Shown in pieces: positions 1-11,329 of a DNA stretch of 64,000 nucleotides. A model generated the notes under the pieces. The model was not told the origin of the DNA and searched no databases. It worked only from the letters and a program-made list of their open reading frames with translations. The stretch covers positions 89,018,183 to 89,082,182 of the forward strand of contig OZ020589.1 of the NCBI GenBank assembly GCA_963971535.1. Reading direction: 5' to 3'. A program made the position numbers and the translations under genes. The DNA comes from Notolepis coatsorum (Eukaryota; Chordata; Actinopteri; Aulopiformes; Paralepididae). The stretch's first letter is position 1. Each line of letters opens with the position of its first letter.

Positions 1-831
1 TCCCCAGCAGCAGTAGCAACAACAACAACAAGCTACGAGTTCAACACATAGTTCCCTAACAATCCTATTATAAAATGACCTACAACTGATTTGACACTTC
101 ATCAAAATACTCCACTTCCTTTTTCCTAAGCAGAATCAATTTATTTTTAACTGTTTGTCATAGAGACTCGCGAGAGACCCTCTCCCATTGGCCGGCGGTG
201 CACAGGCATCACCCACACTTTCACAATTTCCCAGTGGAATTGTCTAGTTACATTTGCTTTTGATGAATGATTTATATGTTTTTACAGTGTTTATCAACAG
301 TGTTTATCACCATTTTCATTGGTTGTGCCACACATGCAATACAAGATTAGAGTACTTTTTAAGATGTCTATCTTTTTTTGCCCAGTATATATAGACCTGT
401 TCACTGTCCACGTCAGACTATGTTTCAAGTTTCAAGTTTCTTTAATAGTTGTCATACAGAAGTACAGAATACTTTTGTACAAAATGCTTCTTACTGTTGC
501 GCTCCAGAGACTGTGCAAGACAAGATAAGTATGAAATAAAATAACATAGTAAAATTAGAAGTAAAAAACAAAAAGAAAAAAAAATGTGTGCGCGCATCAA
601 GGGGGCAAAAGGAACATAATCCTGGTCAGAACAACATTAGCTAGCATTTGTTAGCCATGCTAGCGATCTAAACAATCAATCCATGCCAAAGCTAGATATG
701 TAAAAGGTGAAAGACTTACACTCACAGCCATGCTGATTTGGCAAAATCGTTTGAAACTACTTTTAGTCAGGGGAGTGTCATTGTTTTTCCATAGATAGAG
801 CCCGTCATACTTTTTAGCGCAGTCACGTGAC
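1..831. other. Upstream non-coding sequence, no gene seen
   Basis: No exon-like reading frame could be supported here. Apart from the LINE-tail fragment at 424-560, the sequence is AT-rich and unassigned. It contains GCTAGC/GTTAGC-rich stretches around 640-670 that recur at many places in the window. It is either an hnrnpll intron or sequence 5' of an hnrnpll exon; the first hnrnpll exon was not found. Confidence 0.5.
424..560 (-). mobile_element. LINE 3'-end fragment (dispersed repeat)
   Basis: The stretch starting CAAGTTTCAAGTTTCTTTAA and running through a 'cagagactgtg..agacaagata' block is repeated nearly base for base at 63729-63875. The TTGAAC-like simple repeat at one end, read on the minus strand, is typical of the short-repeat tail of fish L2/CR1-type LINEs. 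No protein-coding part is present, so the family is uncertain. Confidence 0.5.
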
Positions 832-1308
832 CGGTGTTGTAGTATTGGACTGATTTACAGGACTCGTGACTCTACTTGGACTTGAGCACTGATGACTTGG
901 ACTTGGACTCAAGCATTGACTGCATTCAGACTCGAAAGGTGCAGAGTGACGTGGACTCAGACTTATTAATTGATAAATACAGTTATTATTTAACAATTTT
1001 TTTTTTGTAATATGCCCTAATCATGTGGCATAAGATATTGATGGCTAGTGCATTTGTTTGGCTATTGTGTCACAAAGCAAATAAACTCCCTTTGAAATGG
1101 TGACCACTGTGTCATTTATGTTTAATGGAGACCTTTTTTTATTTGTACGTCAGCTCTTTGACTGCCAGAGTGGAGTGGACTCAACCTTGATGACTTGGAC
1201 TCGGACTAGGGTAATGGGAACTCGACTCTGGCTCTTCTTTGGTGACTCGGACTCAAACACTGGGGACTTGACTCGGACTCTAGATTTAGTGAATCGACTA
1301 CAACACTG
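832..1308. mobile_element. Non-autonomous hAT-like element, GACTCGGACTT-rich
   Basis: The left end reads CGGTGTTGTAGTATTGG and the right end CTACAACACTG, giving inverted termini of the type CRGTGTTGTAGT. The flanks CACGTGAC (824-831) and CATGTGAC (1309-1316) form an 8-bp target duplication with one mismatch, as expected for hAT. Most of the ends are degenerate GACTCGGACTTG repeats. A second, 5'-truncated copy lies at 52366-52556. No transposase is encoded. Confidence 0.75.
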
Positions 1309-1399
1309 CATGTGACTCAGTTGGTATTGCTGATTGGCTCGAACACGGTATGTTTGTATCCAGCAAACAGGTCTATATGGTGCAGGACACAGACCTGGG

Positions 1400-1570
1400 G
1401 TGTGGGACCGCAGCATGGCCTGGAGATACGGTATTGCTCCTATAGGAACCCTTAGAGTTTGGCTATGACACCCCTATTGTCCACTGTCACTCCTGAGGTG
1501 CCCTTGAGCAAGGCGGCGTACCCCAAACTGCTCTTGGTGCACTGTGGGTAGATACAGTCCTATTCCCTTT
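1400..1570 (+). mobile_element. SINE-like fragment
   Basis: The text 'cactcctgaggtgcccttgagcaaggc' followed by 'gtgcactgtgggtag' resembles the body of fish tRNA-derived SINEs; a related 'ccttgagcaagac' block is in the clearer SINE at 16280. No promoter boxes or target duplication could be recognised here, so this is a weak call. Confidence 0.35.
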
Positions 1571-1724
1571 CTTATTATTATTAGTGGATCCTATTAAGTG
1601 AACTATATGTACTGAAGACACTGTTGGACTGTAACAATTCCATGTACGAATAAATTAAAAATTAATGAATGAAATGAATGAAGTCATATTTGAATCTTTT
1701 CCTCATCTTCTTCTTCTTCTACAG

Positions 1725-1843
1725 GACGGCGCTGATGACAGCCACCGGATCGCCCCCTCCCCCGTTGTGCACGTACGGGGCCTCTGTGAGTCCGTGGTGG
1801 AGGCCTCCGTGGTGGAGGCTCTGGAGAAGTTTGGCAACATCTG
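1725..1843 (+). CDS. hnrnpll: hnrnpll exon, start of RRM1 (partial gene)
   Basis: This 119-bp exon encodes the linker and first half of RRM1 of an hnRNP L-like protein. That nuclear RNA-binding protein binds CA-rich pre-mRNA and regulates alternative splicing (family knowledge). SPVVHVRGLCESVVEA is the beta-1/RNP2 strand and first helix and agrees better with the L-like paralogue than with hnRNP L. A pyrimidine tract ending in ACAG (1721-1724) precedes it and GTAAAT follows. The exon ends two bases into a Cys codon that the next exon, 50.8 kb away, completes. Helix 1 contains a perfect-looking 15-bp tandem repeat (1791-1820) that doubles SVVEA. It is not the first coding exon: the family's N-terminal region is missing, and no initiator is assigned. 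Confidence 0.9.
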
Positions 1844-2379
1844 GTAAATACTTACTTCCCTCCCTCACCACCCCGGCATTTTTCAGGGGGGGTGGTAGGG
1901 CCCCCGAAACTACTAGTGTTGTTGCGGGGCATGCGTGTCACGGATACGTGGTGTCAACAGTGTCTTCATAGACATGCGCAGTAAGGCGGTTGTTAGTATC
2001 ACTATCTGTGCATTTCTCTACACTGAGCTGAAATGAAACGATTGCACATAAATTTGGTAAATAAAACACATAAATTAACTTATTTACAATTATACATACA
2101 GTAGTGACAACACACATATGAACTATTTACAATACAGGGAGGCACATAAAACACTCATAACTATTTACAACCAGTGTCAGAGTGAGCGCACTCAAGTTGT
2201 TTGGAAATTCTGAGGGCTCAGAGTGCACACTGGACGCTCTGACCGAAGAGTCAGTTCATCAGAGTGGAGCAGATTTTCAGAGTGAATTTATTAACTCACC
2301 TTAACTAAGGCTGTATGAAATTTGTTTTTATCTTTTCCTGTTTTCGGATTTCTCTGATTTTATATTTTTTCCTTTGATT

Positions 2380-2582
2380 TGATTTGATTTGAAATCTTTA
2401 TTTCGAACATGTAAATGAATACAAACAAACTAAATAACTAAACAAAATCAAAACATAACTCAATTTACATGTTCGAAAAGGAGTAGGAAGAAGTATACAC
2501 TTATTTAATCCTACCCCTTTTCCACTACTCAAATGAGTGTACTAATTTAAAACATAAAAAAAAAATATATATATATGCAAAA

Positions 2583-2641
<59 letters not shown>
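2380..2641 (-). repeat. LINE 3'-end fragment and (AT)n microsatellite
   Basis: TTTGATTTGATTTGAAATC with 'tatttcgaacatgtaaa', and the mirrored 'tttacatgttcgaaaaggagtagg', is the arrangement found at the 3' ends of fish LINEs read on the minus strand. It ends in an AT dinucleotide tract from about 2586 to 2641 that abuts the Gypsy LTR. No coding sequence was seen. Confidence 0.5.
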
Positions 2642-2644
<3 letters not shown>

Positions 2645-2645
<1 letters not shown>

Positions 2646-3250
2646 GTGGTGGACACTAGATGGAGGTGTCTCACTTCAGAATGGACACTGATTGAGTGAC
2701 AGGAGGGAGTTGACTTAAGGTAGAGCCATATGAAATCCGTTTAATTTTTTTCCAAATTCCATTAAATTCTTTTCCAAATTCCGTTTTTTCCGTTTTAATA
2801 TTTCAGAATTCTGTATTTTGCTTTGTACGCTCATTTTACCATCAGAAATAGTGTCTAATAAGTGGGAATGAATAAATGTCCACAATTTAATAAGATATAA
2901 CAGTCGATTTAATAGGGCTGTCTTAAATACTTCGAAGCTTCGTTCGATGGGCATGGGATTCGAATATGAAAATAAAATCAGATTATTAAAAATAAATAAA
3001 AAATTATATATATTTTTGCAAAATCAACTCTGCCTCTCTTTGTTAACTACAACAAGCAATGCTGTTTGTTATTTAAGATGAGGTCGGACTCGGCACTGAC
3101 AGATTTGTGTTCATTGTGCTGCTTTTATAAACCCTCAAATGACGGCTTACAATATTTCATGAAAGCAAAGTGTTTTGTTTGTCTAAGATTTAAAAAGGTT
3201 TAAACTTTACAGCACTGACAAAGTTGAACAAAGTGCTGTACAAGTCCCAC

Positions 3251-3283
<33 letters not shown>

Positions 3284-3466
3284 TTTATAGTTGATTCCAT
3301 TTTTATTGCTCAATTCCGCGATTCCGTCCGCGATTCCGTGATCGCGGATTCCATATGGCTCTAACTTAAGGGTGTGGCTGTACCTTGGTTCTGTTGGAAT
3401 TTTGTTTGGAAGTAAAGTTCAGAGACTCGATACTCCGTCTGCTCGTCTCATTGATTCACTTCCACA
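2645..3466 (+). repeat. 5' LTR of Gypsy element, interrupted
   Basis: TGTGGTGGACACTAGATGGA opens a block (2645-2718) repeated at 11348-11421 beside the polypurine tract of the same element, so the two are the LTR pair. The 5' LTR resumes after an inserted MITE at 3370 and ends in ACA at 3466. A primer-site-like TGGTGACCCTGACGTGA starts at 3468. Excluding the insertion, the LTR is about 170 bp. Confidence 0.8.
2719..3365. mobile_element. piggyBac-like MITE in the Gypsy 5' LTR
   Basis: TTAA flanks both sides (2715-2718 and 3366-3369). The ends are inverted copies of GGTAGAGCCATATGAAATCC, the right end reading GGATTCCATATGGCTCTAAC. An exact TTAA duplication with terminal inverted repeats is the piggyBac hallmark. 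The 647-bp element carries an internal poly(A) run near 3257 and no transposase. Removing it restores a continuous LTR. Confidence 0.8.
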
Positions 3467-3490
3467 GTGGTGACCCTGACGTGATGAAAT

Positions 3491-5162
3491 ATGAGCAATA
3501 ACGAGAATCCACCGGCTGTGGTTCCCGCAGTGTATGCAGCTAGAGCTGCCGCGGTATTGATGTTTTCCTTACCGCACACATTTGCAAAATATTTCCTACC
3601 GCCGCGGTTATTACCGCACGCACACAAAGAATAAAAAAAAAAAAAGTTTGAATGCATTTTTTTTTTTAGTAGTAGTCTACTCTTTATAGCATATAGCCTG
3701 CCTCTAGTCTAAATGTCTATCTTTAGAGGATGACTTTGCAGCATGAATATTGTTTGGGATTCGGCAAGCACGCATTAGTTATTGAAAGTGAAACACGGAT
3801 TCGAAGTTTCCCCTCTGGTCGTGCGCAGTTCACTCGGTGTCGCGGGCAGGGGTGGTTACCCCTAACCCCCCCGACCCTTTCTTATTATTATTACTATAAA
3901 GTTACTACTTTATAATAAAGGCATTCGTTTGGTGGCATTAACATTATATAGTTATACGTTCAATAACATCAGCGTATTTACCGGACCATATCAAGGCAAG
4001 CAATACTCTATTCATATCTCAGTTCCTTTCTTTGCTCAGAGCGTGCTGAGTTGTCCCATTCTGCGGTCTGTTAATAAAGTTTTCAATCAGACAAGTGTAT
4101 AGAACGAAGGGCTTTTATTATAACATTCGTTGCAGACAGTAAAATCATTATGTCTCGTTTAGTACTCCTGAAGAGCGATGGTAGTCCACTCCGGCGGAGA
4201 GTTAAAGCTAACGTTATTAGCCGTGTTGTGATGAGCTGACATTCAGGACGTAAAAAACGTGTGACGCGTCTCTCTTCTGACCAATCAGTGGTCTGCAATG
4301 TTTCACGTGACTTTTCTGGTACCCAATAGGGTCGCTTGGAACCTCGATGGAGGAGTAGGGTATATCTGCAGAGCCGCAAGCCCAACGAGAGGAGGGTAAT
4401 TTATTATTATTATTATAAAAAACAGCGGTGACGCGGTATTCAGCCTACTCTGCGGTGGCCGTGATGTAACAACGATACCGCGGTAATGCGGTAATCGCGG
4501 CATCTCTATATGCAGCTACAGTCAAGTTGCCAGAGTTTTGGCAGCATGACCCGGCCCCGTGGTTTCAGCACATCGAGGCACAATTTCACCTCCACGGAAT
4601 AACGTCGGATGAGACGAAATATTATCATGTTGTCGCGGCATTGGATTCCTCCACTACACGCCGGGTGATGGGATTCCTGAGAGAGCCACCAGCAGCCGGC
4701 AAATACAACGCGTTCAGAGAACAGCTGTTGCGGCTTTTCCAGCTGTCAGATGCAGAGCGCGCGGAGCGCCTATTGTCCCTCAACGGATTGGGGGACAGTA
4801 AACCAACAGAACTGATGGAGAACATGCTAGCACTGCTCGGTTCAGGTGACGCTACATTTATTTTTGTGCAGCTGTTCCTGCGTCAACTCCCGACTCCGGT
4901 GCACACGGCTCTGGCCAGCTCGCCTCTCGTGCGCACCAAGGATTACCGGGGATTGGCAGAGGAGACGGACAGAATTCGACTGGCCTCCCGTCAGTACTGT
5001 GTGGCTGCTGTGTCTGATCGGGTGGCTGATCGCAGGGATCAGACACAGAGGGATGATAGAGGGCTTTGTTATTATCATCGCCGTTTTGGCAACAAAGCGA
5101 AGAGCTGTGTTCCACCATGCACCTTTGGTAACCAGGGAAACGCGAGAGCCGTCGCTCGTTAG
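3491..5162 (+). pseudogene. Gypsy gag, split by a hAT insertion
   Basis: Gag is the structural protein that packages the element's RNA. The frame begins at ATG 3491, is interrupted by a hAT element at 3541-4508, and resumes in the same frame from 4517 to a stop at 5160-5162. Outside the insertion it is about 230 codons, short for this family. LPEFWQHDPAPWFQHIEAQF is the typical Gypsy Gag start. A degenerate Cys/His knuckle (CYYHRRFGNKAKSC) lies near the C-terminus. Pol follows in a different frame, consistent with a programmed shift. Confidence 0.8.
3541..4508. mobile_element. hAT element inserted in gag
   Basis: TATCCAGC-type flanks are exact here: TATGCAGC at 3533-3540 and again at 4509-4516, an 8-bp target duplication. 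The termini are TAGAGCTGCCGCG and, on the other strand, TAGAGATGCCGCG. The 968-bp element carries no transposase. Its segment 4078-4195 (ending of a LINE tail plus 'acaagtgtatagaa..cttttattataacattc') is shared with the hAT at 14148-15407, so these families share internal sequence. Confidence 0.85.
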
Positions 5163-5167
5163 CGGCT

Positions 5168-7976
5168 ATGAGCGCTGGCGTCAATATCAACGAGCTGTTG
5201 TTTATCGAGGACACGTTGTCTGGAAGGCGTCTGTTGGTGGATTCGGGCGCCCAGAGGAGCATCCTGCCTGCATCGGCCACGGACGCCTTGGGAAACTGAC
5301 ATGGACCACCCCTGGACGCGGCTAATGGGACTTCCATCCGTACGTTTGGTACCAGGTACGTGACTATGTGTTTACATGGACAGCAGTTTAGCTGGGATTT
5401 TATTATTGCTTCAGTATTGGTGCCTATACTGGGCGCGGATTTTTTGTGTGCTCACAGACTGTTAGTGGACGTTGCGAACCGTAGGCTGATTGGCTCTGTG
5501 TCCTTTGACACATACCCCTGCACACTGGGGGGGCCGGGGCCGCCTGCCCTGGCCAATATGCTCGCCACAGGCGATATGTACCAGCGCCTCCTCGCTGAGT
5601 TTCCTGCTCTGACTGTCCCCACTTTCTCTGCCTCTGTCGCCAAGCATGGGGTGGAACATTACATCCCAACGGTGGGCCCGCCAGTTTATGCACGGGCACG
5701 CCGCCTGGATGCTGCTAAACTGGCAATAGCCAGGGAGGAGTTTGCCACAATGGAACGGCTCGGCATTGTGCGCCAGTCCAACAGTCCTTGGGCCTCCCCA
5801 CTACACATGGTCCCCAAGGCGGACGGGAAGTGGCGTCCGTGTGGTGATTTCCGTCGCCTAAATAACATCACCACTCATGACCGGTACCCAGTGCCACATA
5901 TCCAGGATTTCTCTGCCCACCTGGCAGGCGCCACCATTTTTTCTAAAATAGATTTGGTGCGTGGCTACCACCAGGTGCCGGTCCATCCGCTCGACGTGCC
6001 CAAGACTGCCATTATCACCCCGTTTGGACTGTTTGAATTCCTGCGCATGCCATTCGGCCTTAAAGGGGCAGCGCAAACATTCCAGCGGCTGATGGACTCT
6101 GTGCTGCGAGGCCTGTCATTTTTGTTTATTTATCTGGATGACATCCTGGTAGCCAGTGCATCGGTGGAGGAGCATCGGGGACATCTCCGTCAACTGTTCG
6201 ATCGGCTCAACGAGCATGGGCTGATCGTGAACCCGGCCAAATGTCAGTTTGGCCTGCCGGCCATGGATTTCCTGGGCCACCATGTCTCTTCCCAGGGGGC
6301 TGTTCTTCTACCCGCCAAGGTGGAGGCAATTGCTGCTTTCCCCCGCCCCCTCACCATCAAACCTCTCCAGGAGTTCCTGGGGATGGTTAATTTTTACAAT
6401 AGGTTTATAGCCCATGCGGCTCACCTGATGAGACCTCTGTACGAGGCGCTGAAGGGGAAGAGAGCCAACGATGACGTGGGCTGGTCCCCGGAGCCGGTCC
6501 AGGCATTCGAGGGCTCTAAGGCTGCTAGGGTGACCAGGTGTCCCCCTTTTGGTTGTACTGTCCCACCATTTGACCAAATGTCCCACGTCCCTCATATTGA
6601 GAGGATGTCCCTCTTTTCGAAGCCAAAAAAAACATGCGTCTAAAAGCCCCTCCCTACAGACAGTAAACGTATCAACCCGCCTCTTGTTCACACACATTGC
6701 TCTGATTGGTTATAGTACTTTAGCGCGCTGCTTGCCTGCTTGTGACGTGACTGAGACTGAGTCGAGACGCTACCTCATATCGCAAATCTGATTGGTCAAA
6801 AAAACACAACAACATTACAAGCAAACTAGTTCAAGATGGAAAGCAGTAAAAAGAAACGGACCTGCAGTTACAACCAAGACTGGCAAACGACACATGACTG
6901 GGTGAGGCAGATGGCAGGAAATCCGCAGCAGGCTTTCTGTGTTTTGTGTCATAGTTCGTTTTCAATTGCGCATGGAGGAGAATACGACTTGAAGCGCCAC
7001 AGTGGACGTGAGTCTCACTTGAAAGTGGCTCACCAAAAAGAAACATCCAGATCTATGGATAAGTTTCTTTTTAAACCAAACAATGATAGCCAGACGGACA
7101 AGGTCACTGCAGCTGAGATAACAAGTGTCTATCACACAGTACAACACTCCCATTCATACAGGTCAGCCGACTGTGGTAACCTTTAACCTTTGATTTAAAT
7201 CTATTCGGTGAAGACCATGGCAGTTATTCTAATATAGAAACACAATTTATTTGTATTATTATTTTTGTATTATACTACACTGTTTTCCCTAGTTCTGTGT
7301 TAACAGGGAATATCAAACACAAGACATTCCTGTCAAGTGATGACGTTTGAATATTTAAAACAGATGTTAGGTGGTATTTAATTTGTATTTATTTTGATTT
7401 AACCTTTAACCTTTGATTTAAATCTATTCAGTGAAGACCATGGCAGTTATTCTAATAAAAAAAAATTACATTATCTATCTGTCCCACTTTGTCCCACCAA
7501 AATCTTACTGTTGTCCCACTTTTGGACTTTTTGCATCTGGTCACCCTAAAGGCTGCCCTTGCCAACGCCGCCATGCTGGCACACCCATCTCCTGCTGCTC
7601 CTATAGCCCTCACCACCGATGCCTCCGATTATGCAGTAGGTGCGGTGTGCGAGCAGTGGGTGGCTGGCGCCTGGCAGCCTCTGGCCTTCTTCAGTAGGAA
7701 GCTGCGCGACAACGAGAGGAAGTATAGTACATTCGACAGGGAGCTCCTGGCCCTCTTCCTCGCCATACGTCACTTCAGGTTCTTGCTGGAGAGCCGCAAG
7801 TTCACAGTTTTTGTCGACCACAAGCCCCTAACGTTTGCCATGGCCAAGACCACAGAGCCATGGTCGGGGCGGCAGCAGCGCCAACTTTCCGCCATATCGG
7901 AGTTCACTACCGACATCCAGCATGTAGCCGGTAAAGACAACCAGGTGGCAGACTGCCTCTCCCGGGCGCGCGTCAG
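5168..7976 (+). pseudogene. Gypsy pol: protease, reverse transcriptase, RNase H (broken)
   Basis: The pol frame opens near 5168. LLVDSGAQRSILPA (about 5210-5265) is the aspartic protease site. An in-frame TGA at 5297-5299 stops it, and the same frame continues to 6525. The reverse transcriptase has [24 protein letters not shown] with its Asp, [13 protein letters not shown] and the catalytic [10 protein letters not shown] hAT insertion (6526-7548) splits it. RNase H resumes at 7557 in frame, with TTDASDYAVGAV, Glu in YSTFDREL and AGKDNQVADCLSR. A LINE insertion near 7981 separates it from integrase. The copy cannot make a functional polyprotein. Confidence 0.9.
6526..7548 (+). mobile_element. 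hAT element with N-terminal transposase remnant
   Basis: AAGGCTGC occurs at 6518-6525 and 7549-7556, an exact 8-bp target duplication. The ends are TAGGGTGACCAGGTGTCCC and its inverse CTGGTCACCCTA. A 116-codon frame (6836-7186, +) contains FCVLCHSSFSIAHGGEYDLKRH, a Cys2-His zinc-finger of the type at the N-terminus of many hAT transposases, but no catalytic domain. 'ttaacctttgatttaaatctattc..gtgaagaccatggcagttattctaat' is repeated at 7187-7232 and 7398-7456. Same terminal family as the elements at 42487 and 57981. Confidence 0.85.
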
Positions 7977-8230
7977 CCCTCACCTTATATCAGTTATTGT
8001 GTTGAAGTATGGGGGAATACTTATGGGACTAATATAAAACCATTATATATACTACAGAAGAGGGCTGTACGAATCACACATAAAGTGAGTTATCGAGAAC
8101 ACACAAATATATTATTTATTAAATCTAGAATAATTAAACTTGAAGACATGGTTAAGTTTCAAACAATGTTAATTATGTTTAGGGCAAGAAATAATACACT
8201 GCCAGAAAAACTACAAAATCTTTTTCATTT

Positions 8231-8333
8231 GGTAATTTCGTTGGATATACACTGTGTATTAATGCTTGTGTATCTTATTGTGTGTTGTCATGTTTGTTTA
8301 TATGTGTGTTTAAAAAATAATAAAAAAAAATAA
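8231..8333 (+). mobile_element. Small retroposed insert with 16-bp target duplication
   Basis: AAAATCTTTTTCATTT is present at 8215-8230 and 8334-8349. The 103-bp insert between them ends in an A-rich tail. A long target duplication plus an A-rich end is the signature of LINE-type reverse transcription at a nick, so this is a short, 5'-truncated retroposed copy. Its source was not recognised. Confidence 0.7.
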
Positions 8334-8473
8334 AAAATCTTTTTCATTTAGAAAGTGAGTTTAGTAGGAGAAAATACAATTTTAAACATCAGTTTGCACG
8401 TACCACACTTAAACAGATGTGTCCTTCAGTTATTGGTGTAAAGTTGTGGAATTCTCTCCATAGCGAGCTTTAA

Positions 8474-9461
8474 GTGGTCTGCACACGGCGGGCGACCGAT
8501 GTCGCCTGGCGATGCGATAGCCTGTCGCTCAATGACAATCCGCTTAGCCCCCCACACCAGAGGCGACCGTTCTCAGGTATAATAAGCTATGTGTCGCTCT
8601 GTTTAGCTGGGGGTGTTTCCCCCCGGGAGATATAGGAGGGCGGACCGCCGGGACCGGTCGTTAGGTTGTCGTGAAGCGGGTTAGCAGGTAGCTGTGTTGT
8701 GCAGTACGAGAGAGTATTAACCTGTAAAACCCATATTGAGCTGGAATTAAACCACCATATACGAATACAACCTCTCCTCATTCTTCCTGACATTACTGCA
8801 TGCCTGATTGCTACGATACGTTCATTACCACCGATTGGACAAGTATTGTTATGCAGCTGCTGAAAGAGAATGTTTTTTTCACGGAAGACGCAAACTGTTT
8901 TGTTCTCAACCATAATTTTCTTTGGACAATACACCTTACAAACTACATCAGCTGCAGCCTGGACATTAAACTCTGTCAACATCCACAACTTATTTAGTTA
9001 CCCGAGTATTAAAACACTAGTAGGTGTTTTGTGGCGCATTGTTAATTTATTAGTTAATGACAAGCGGCCACTATAGCTTCTCAAACTAACATTATTTATT
9101 TAAATAGTTCCCGTTAATAATAATGAACATAAGTAGCATGGTAATAATACGTAGGTTATTTATCAATGAATGTATTGAATGATACATTAAAGGTGTACAA
9201 ATTATACACCAGTAGAACTTCTGCACTACTTCTACTGTAGAAGTCATGTTATTTCCTCATTGTCCTGCCTGCCGTCGCCTCAAAAAATAGGATTGAGGCG
9301 ATATTTAGCGAGGCGACAGAAATAGCTTGCCGACCGTCGCTTCAAAATCTCCTGCCGTGTGTGTTCTCTCATTCATAACAATGAAGGCGATACAATTCTG
9401 TCTGTCGGCTCGCAAAAAAAATCGGTCGCCTGGCAAAAATCGCCCGCCGTGTGCGTTGGGC
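8474..9461. mobile_element. TTAA-flanked inverted-repeat element
   Basis: TTAA sits at 8470-8473 and 9462-9465. Both ends contain GCACACGGCGGGCGA in inverted orientation (8480-8494 left; GCCCGCCGTGTGC at right). Removing the element rejoins the LINE sequence on either side. TTAA duplication suggests piggyBac or a similar TTAA-specific superfamily. The 988-bp body encodes no recognisable transposase. Confidence 0.65.
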
Positions 9462-9865
9462 TTAAGGGATGTAATAGTGTTTATCAATTCAAATTTTTTT
9501 ATAAAAAAAAAATATTTAGTCAGTATGAAAATCAAATGTGATCTGAATAGTGAGATATTTTCTTTTTTTTCCTTCTCTTTCTTTTATTATTTATTCTTTA
9601 TCATTATTATTATTATTTAATTTTTTCTTGTTTAACTGTGGATTGTGTGTTTCTTTTATAATGGTATAAATTATTATTTGTGTAAATTAGGTTGTACGCC
9701 GACCATTAAGTAAATACTTGTTAGTTTAGGAATAAGGGGCAGGTAACTATAAGATTTATTCTTCTTCCTGCTCCTTTTGTCCATGGAATGACTATTTATG
9801 ATTGTGTAATGAAGAAACTATGATTGTTTGATTCCATGTGGCAAATAAAAACTCTGAACTGAACT

Positions 9866-11197
9866 GTGCACCTGGGCATCGACTATGCTGCCATGGCTGC
9901 TGACCAGCTCACCGACTCAGACCTTCAGGCGTTCAGGGCGGCTGTGACAGGACTTCGACTTGAGGATGTGGTGTTTCACGACAGCGGTGCCACGCTCCTC
10001 TGTGACGTCTCCACTGGCCAGCCCCGCCCCATGGTTCCAACTGACTGGCGCCACCGGGTATTTGACACCATTCATGCCCTTTCACACCCTGGGGTAAAGG
10101 CGTCGGTCAAGCTGGTAGGGGCCAAGTTCGTCTGGCCGGGCCTTAGGAAGGACGTCAAAGTATGGGCGGCCTCTTGTGTGGCGTGCCAGCGTGCCAAGGT
10201 ACATCGTCACACTAAGGCCCCCCTGGAGCCGTTTCTCATTCCAGAGAGGCGGTTTGACCATGTCCACGTGGACCTGGTGGGCCCACTTCCCCCGTCTCAG
10301 GGTTTCACACACCTCCTCACTATGGTGGACAGGACCACCAGGTGGCCGGAGGTTGTTCCCCTGTCATCAACAACGGCTGCGGAGGTGGCTCAGGCGTTTA
10401 TCTTCGGCTGGGTCACTCGGTTTGGCACGCCATTGGACCTGAATTCGGACAGGGGATCCCAGTTCACTTCTGAGCTGTGGAGCACCGTGGCTGAGAGACT
10501 TGGGGTGAAACTCCATCGTACCACAGCATACAACCCAAAGGCCAACGGCATGTGTGAGCATTTTCACAGATCCATGAAGGCCGCTCTCTGGGCCACACTC
10601 ACAGACGGCAACTGGGTCGACCGTCTTCCGTGGGTCATGTTGGGCCTACGTACTGCCCCTAAAGAAGACCTGCAGGCCTCTTCAGCCGAATTGGTTTTTG
10701 GTCAACCGCTGAGGGTCCCAGGGGAGTTCCTTCCTGGTTCCTCTGCCCCTTGGTCCACTACAGCTCACCGATCTGCCTTCCAGAACGCAGCGAGGGTGTT
10801 TGCCCCAGTTCCCACACATCACTGCCTTCCCCAGTCCTACATTCCTAAGGACCTGATGACTGCGAGGTATGTGTTCATCCGTCATGATGCCCACCGTTCT
10901 CCACTGCAGGCTCCCTATGACGGGCCCTTCCGCGTCCTCGAGCCGGGCCCCAAGTACTTTGTGGTGGACATGGGGGGGAATAAGGAGCAGATCTCAGTCG
11001 ATCATCTTAAGCCTGCTCATGTGGTCCCAAACGGGCCAGTGGAGCTGGCTCAGCCCCGGCGCCGGGGCCGGCCACCCAAGTCTTCCCCTGTCCCATGCCC
11101 TCCGGCCGTTGTTATCCCTACCTCTCCACCGACGAAGCCTCGGCGGCGGCAGGGACGGCCCCCTGCCCCTACCCTTACCCTTCCACGTTCCCTGTGA
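9866..11197 (+). pseudogene. Gypsy integrase and Pol C-terminus
   Basis: This open frame encodes the integrase that would insert the element's cDNA. In order it shows the HHCC zinc site (HPGVKASV..SCVACQRAK), the DDE core with VHVDLVGP, LNSDRGSQF and the Glu in MCEHFHR, and a GPY/F-like tail (APYDGPFRVLEPG). A Pro/Arg-rich end stops at 11195-11197. There is no chromodomain. The frame itself is intact, but it is cut off from RNase H by the LINE insertion, so the gene as a whole is dead. Confidence 0.88.
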
Positions 11198-11329
11198 CTG
11201 TTAAATACAGTCGTTATGGCCGCGTGGTCAGACCTCCTAAAAGAGACTGAAGACACTGGGTGCACTGTTTTTGGGGGTTTATTGTGTTCAGTTCCGTTTA
11301 TTTGGTGTTGCACTGAATGTCAATTCTGA

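Larger units (their letters stand above)
7981..9864 (+). mobile_element. 5'-truncated L2/CR1-type LINE inside Gypsy pol
   Basis: From about 8035 the translation reads LQKRAVRI..SYREHTNILF..IIKLEDMVKF, the C-terminal region that follows the reverse transcriptase in fish L2/CR1-type LINEs. Homologous pieces occur at 11840-12262 (-) and 43416-43610 (+). It ends in a polypyrimidine/AT-rich 3' UTR and a GAACT simple repeat at 9852-9864, right where integrase resumes. Two later insertions lie in it (8231-8333 and 8474-9461). The exact 5' junction and target duplication are unclear. Confidence 0.7.
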
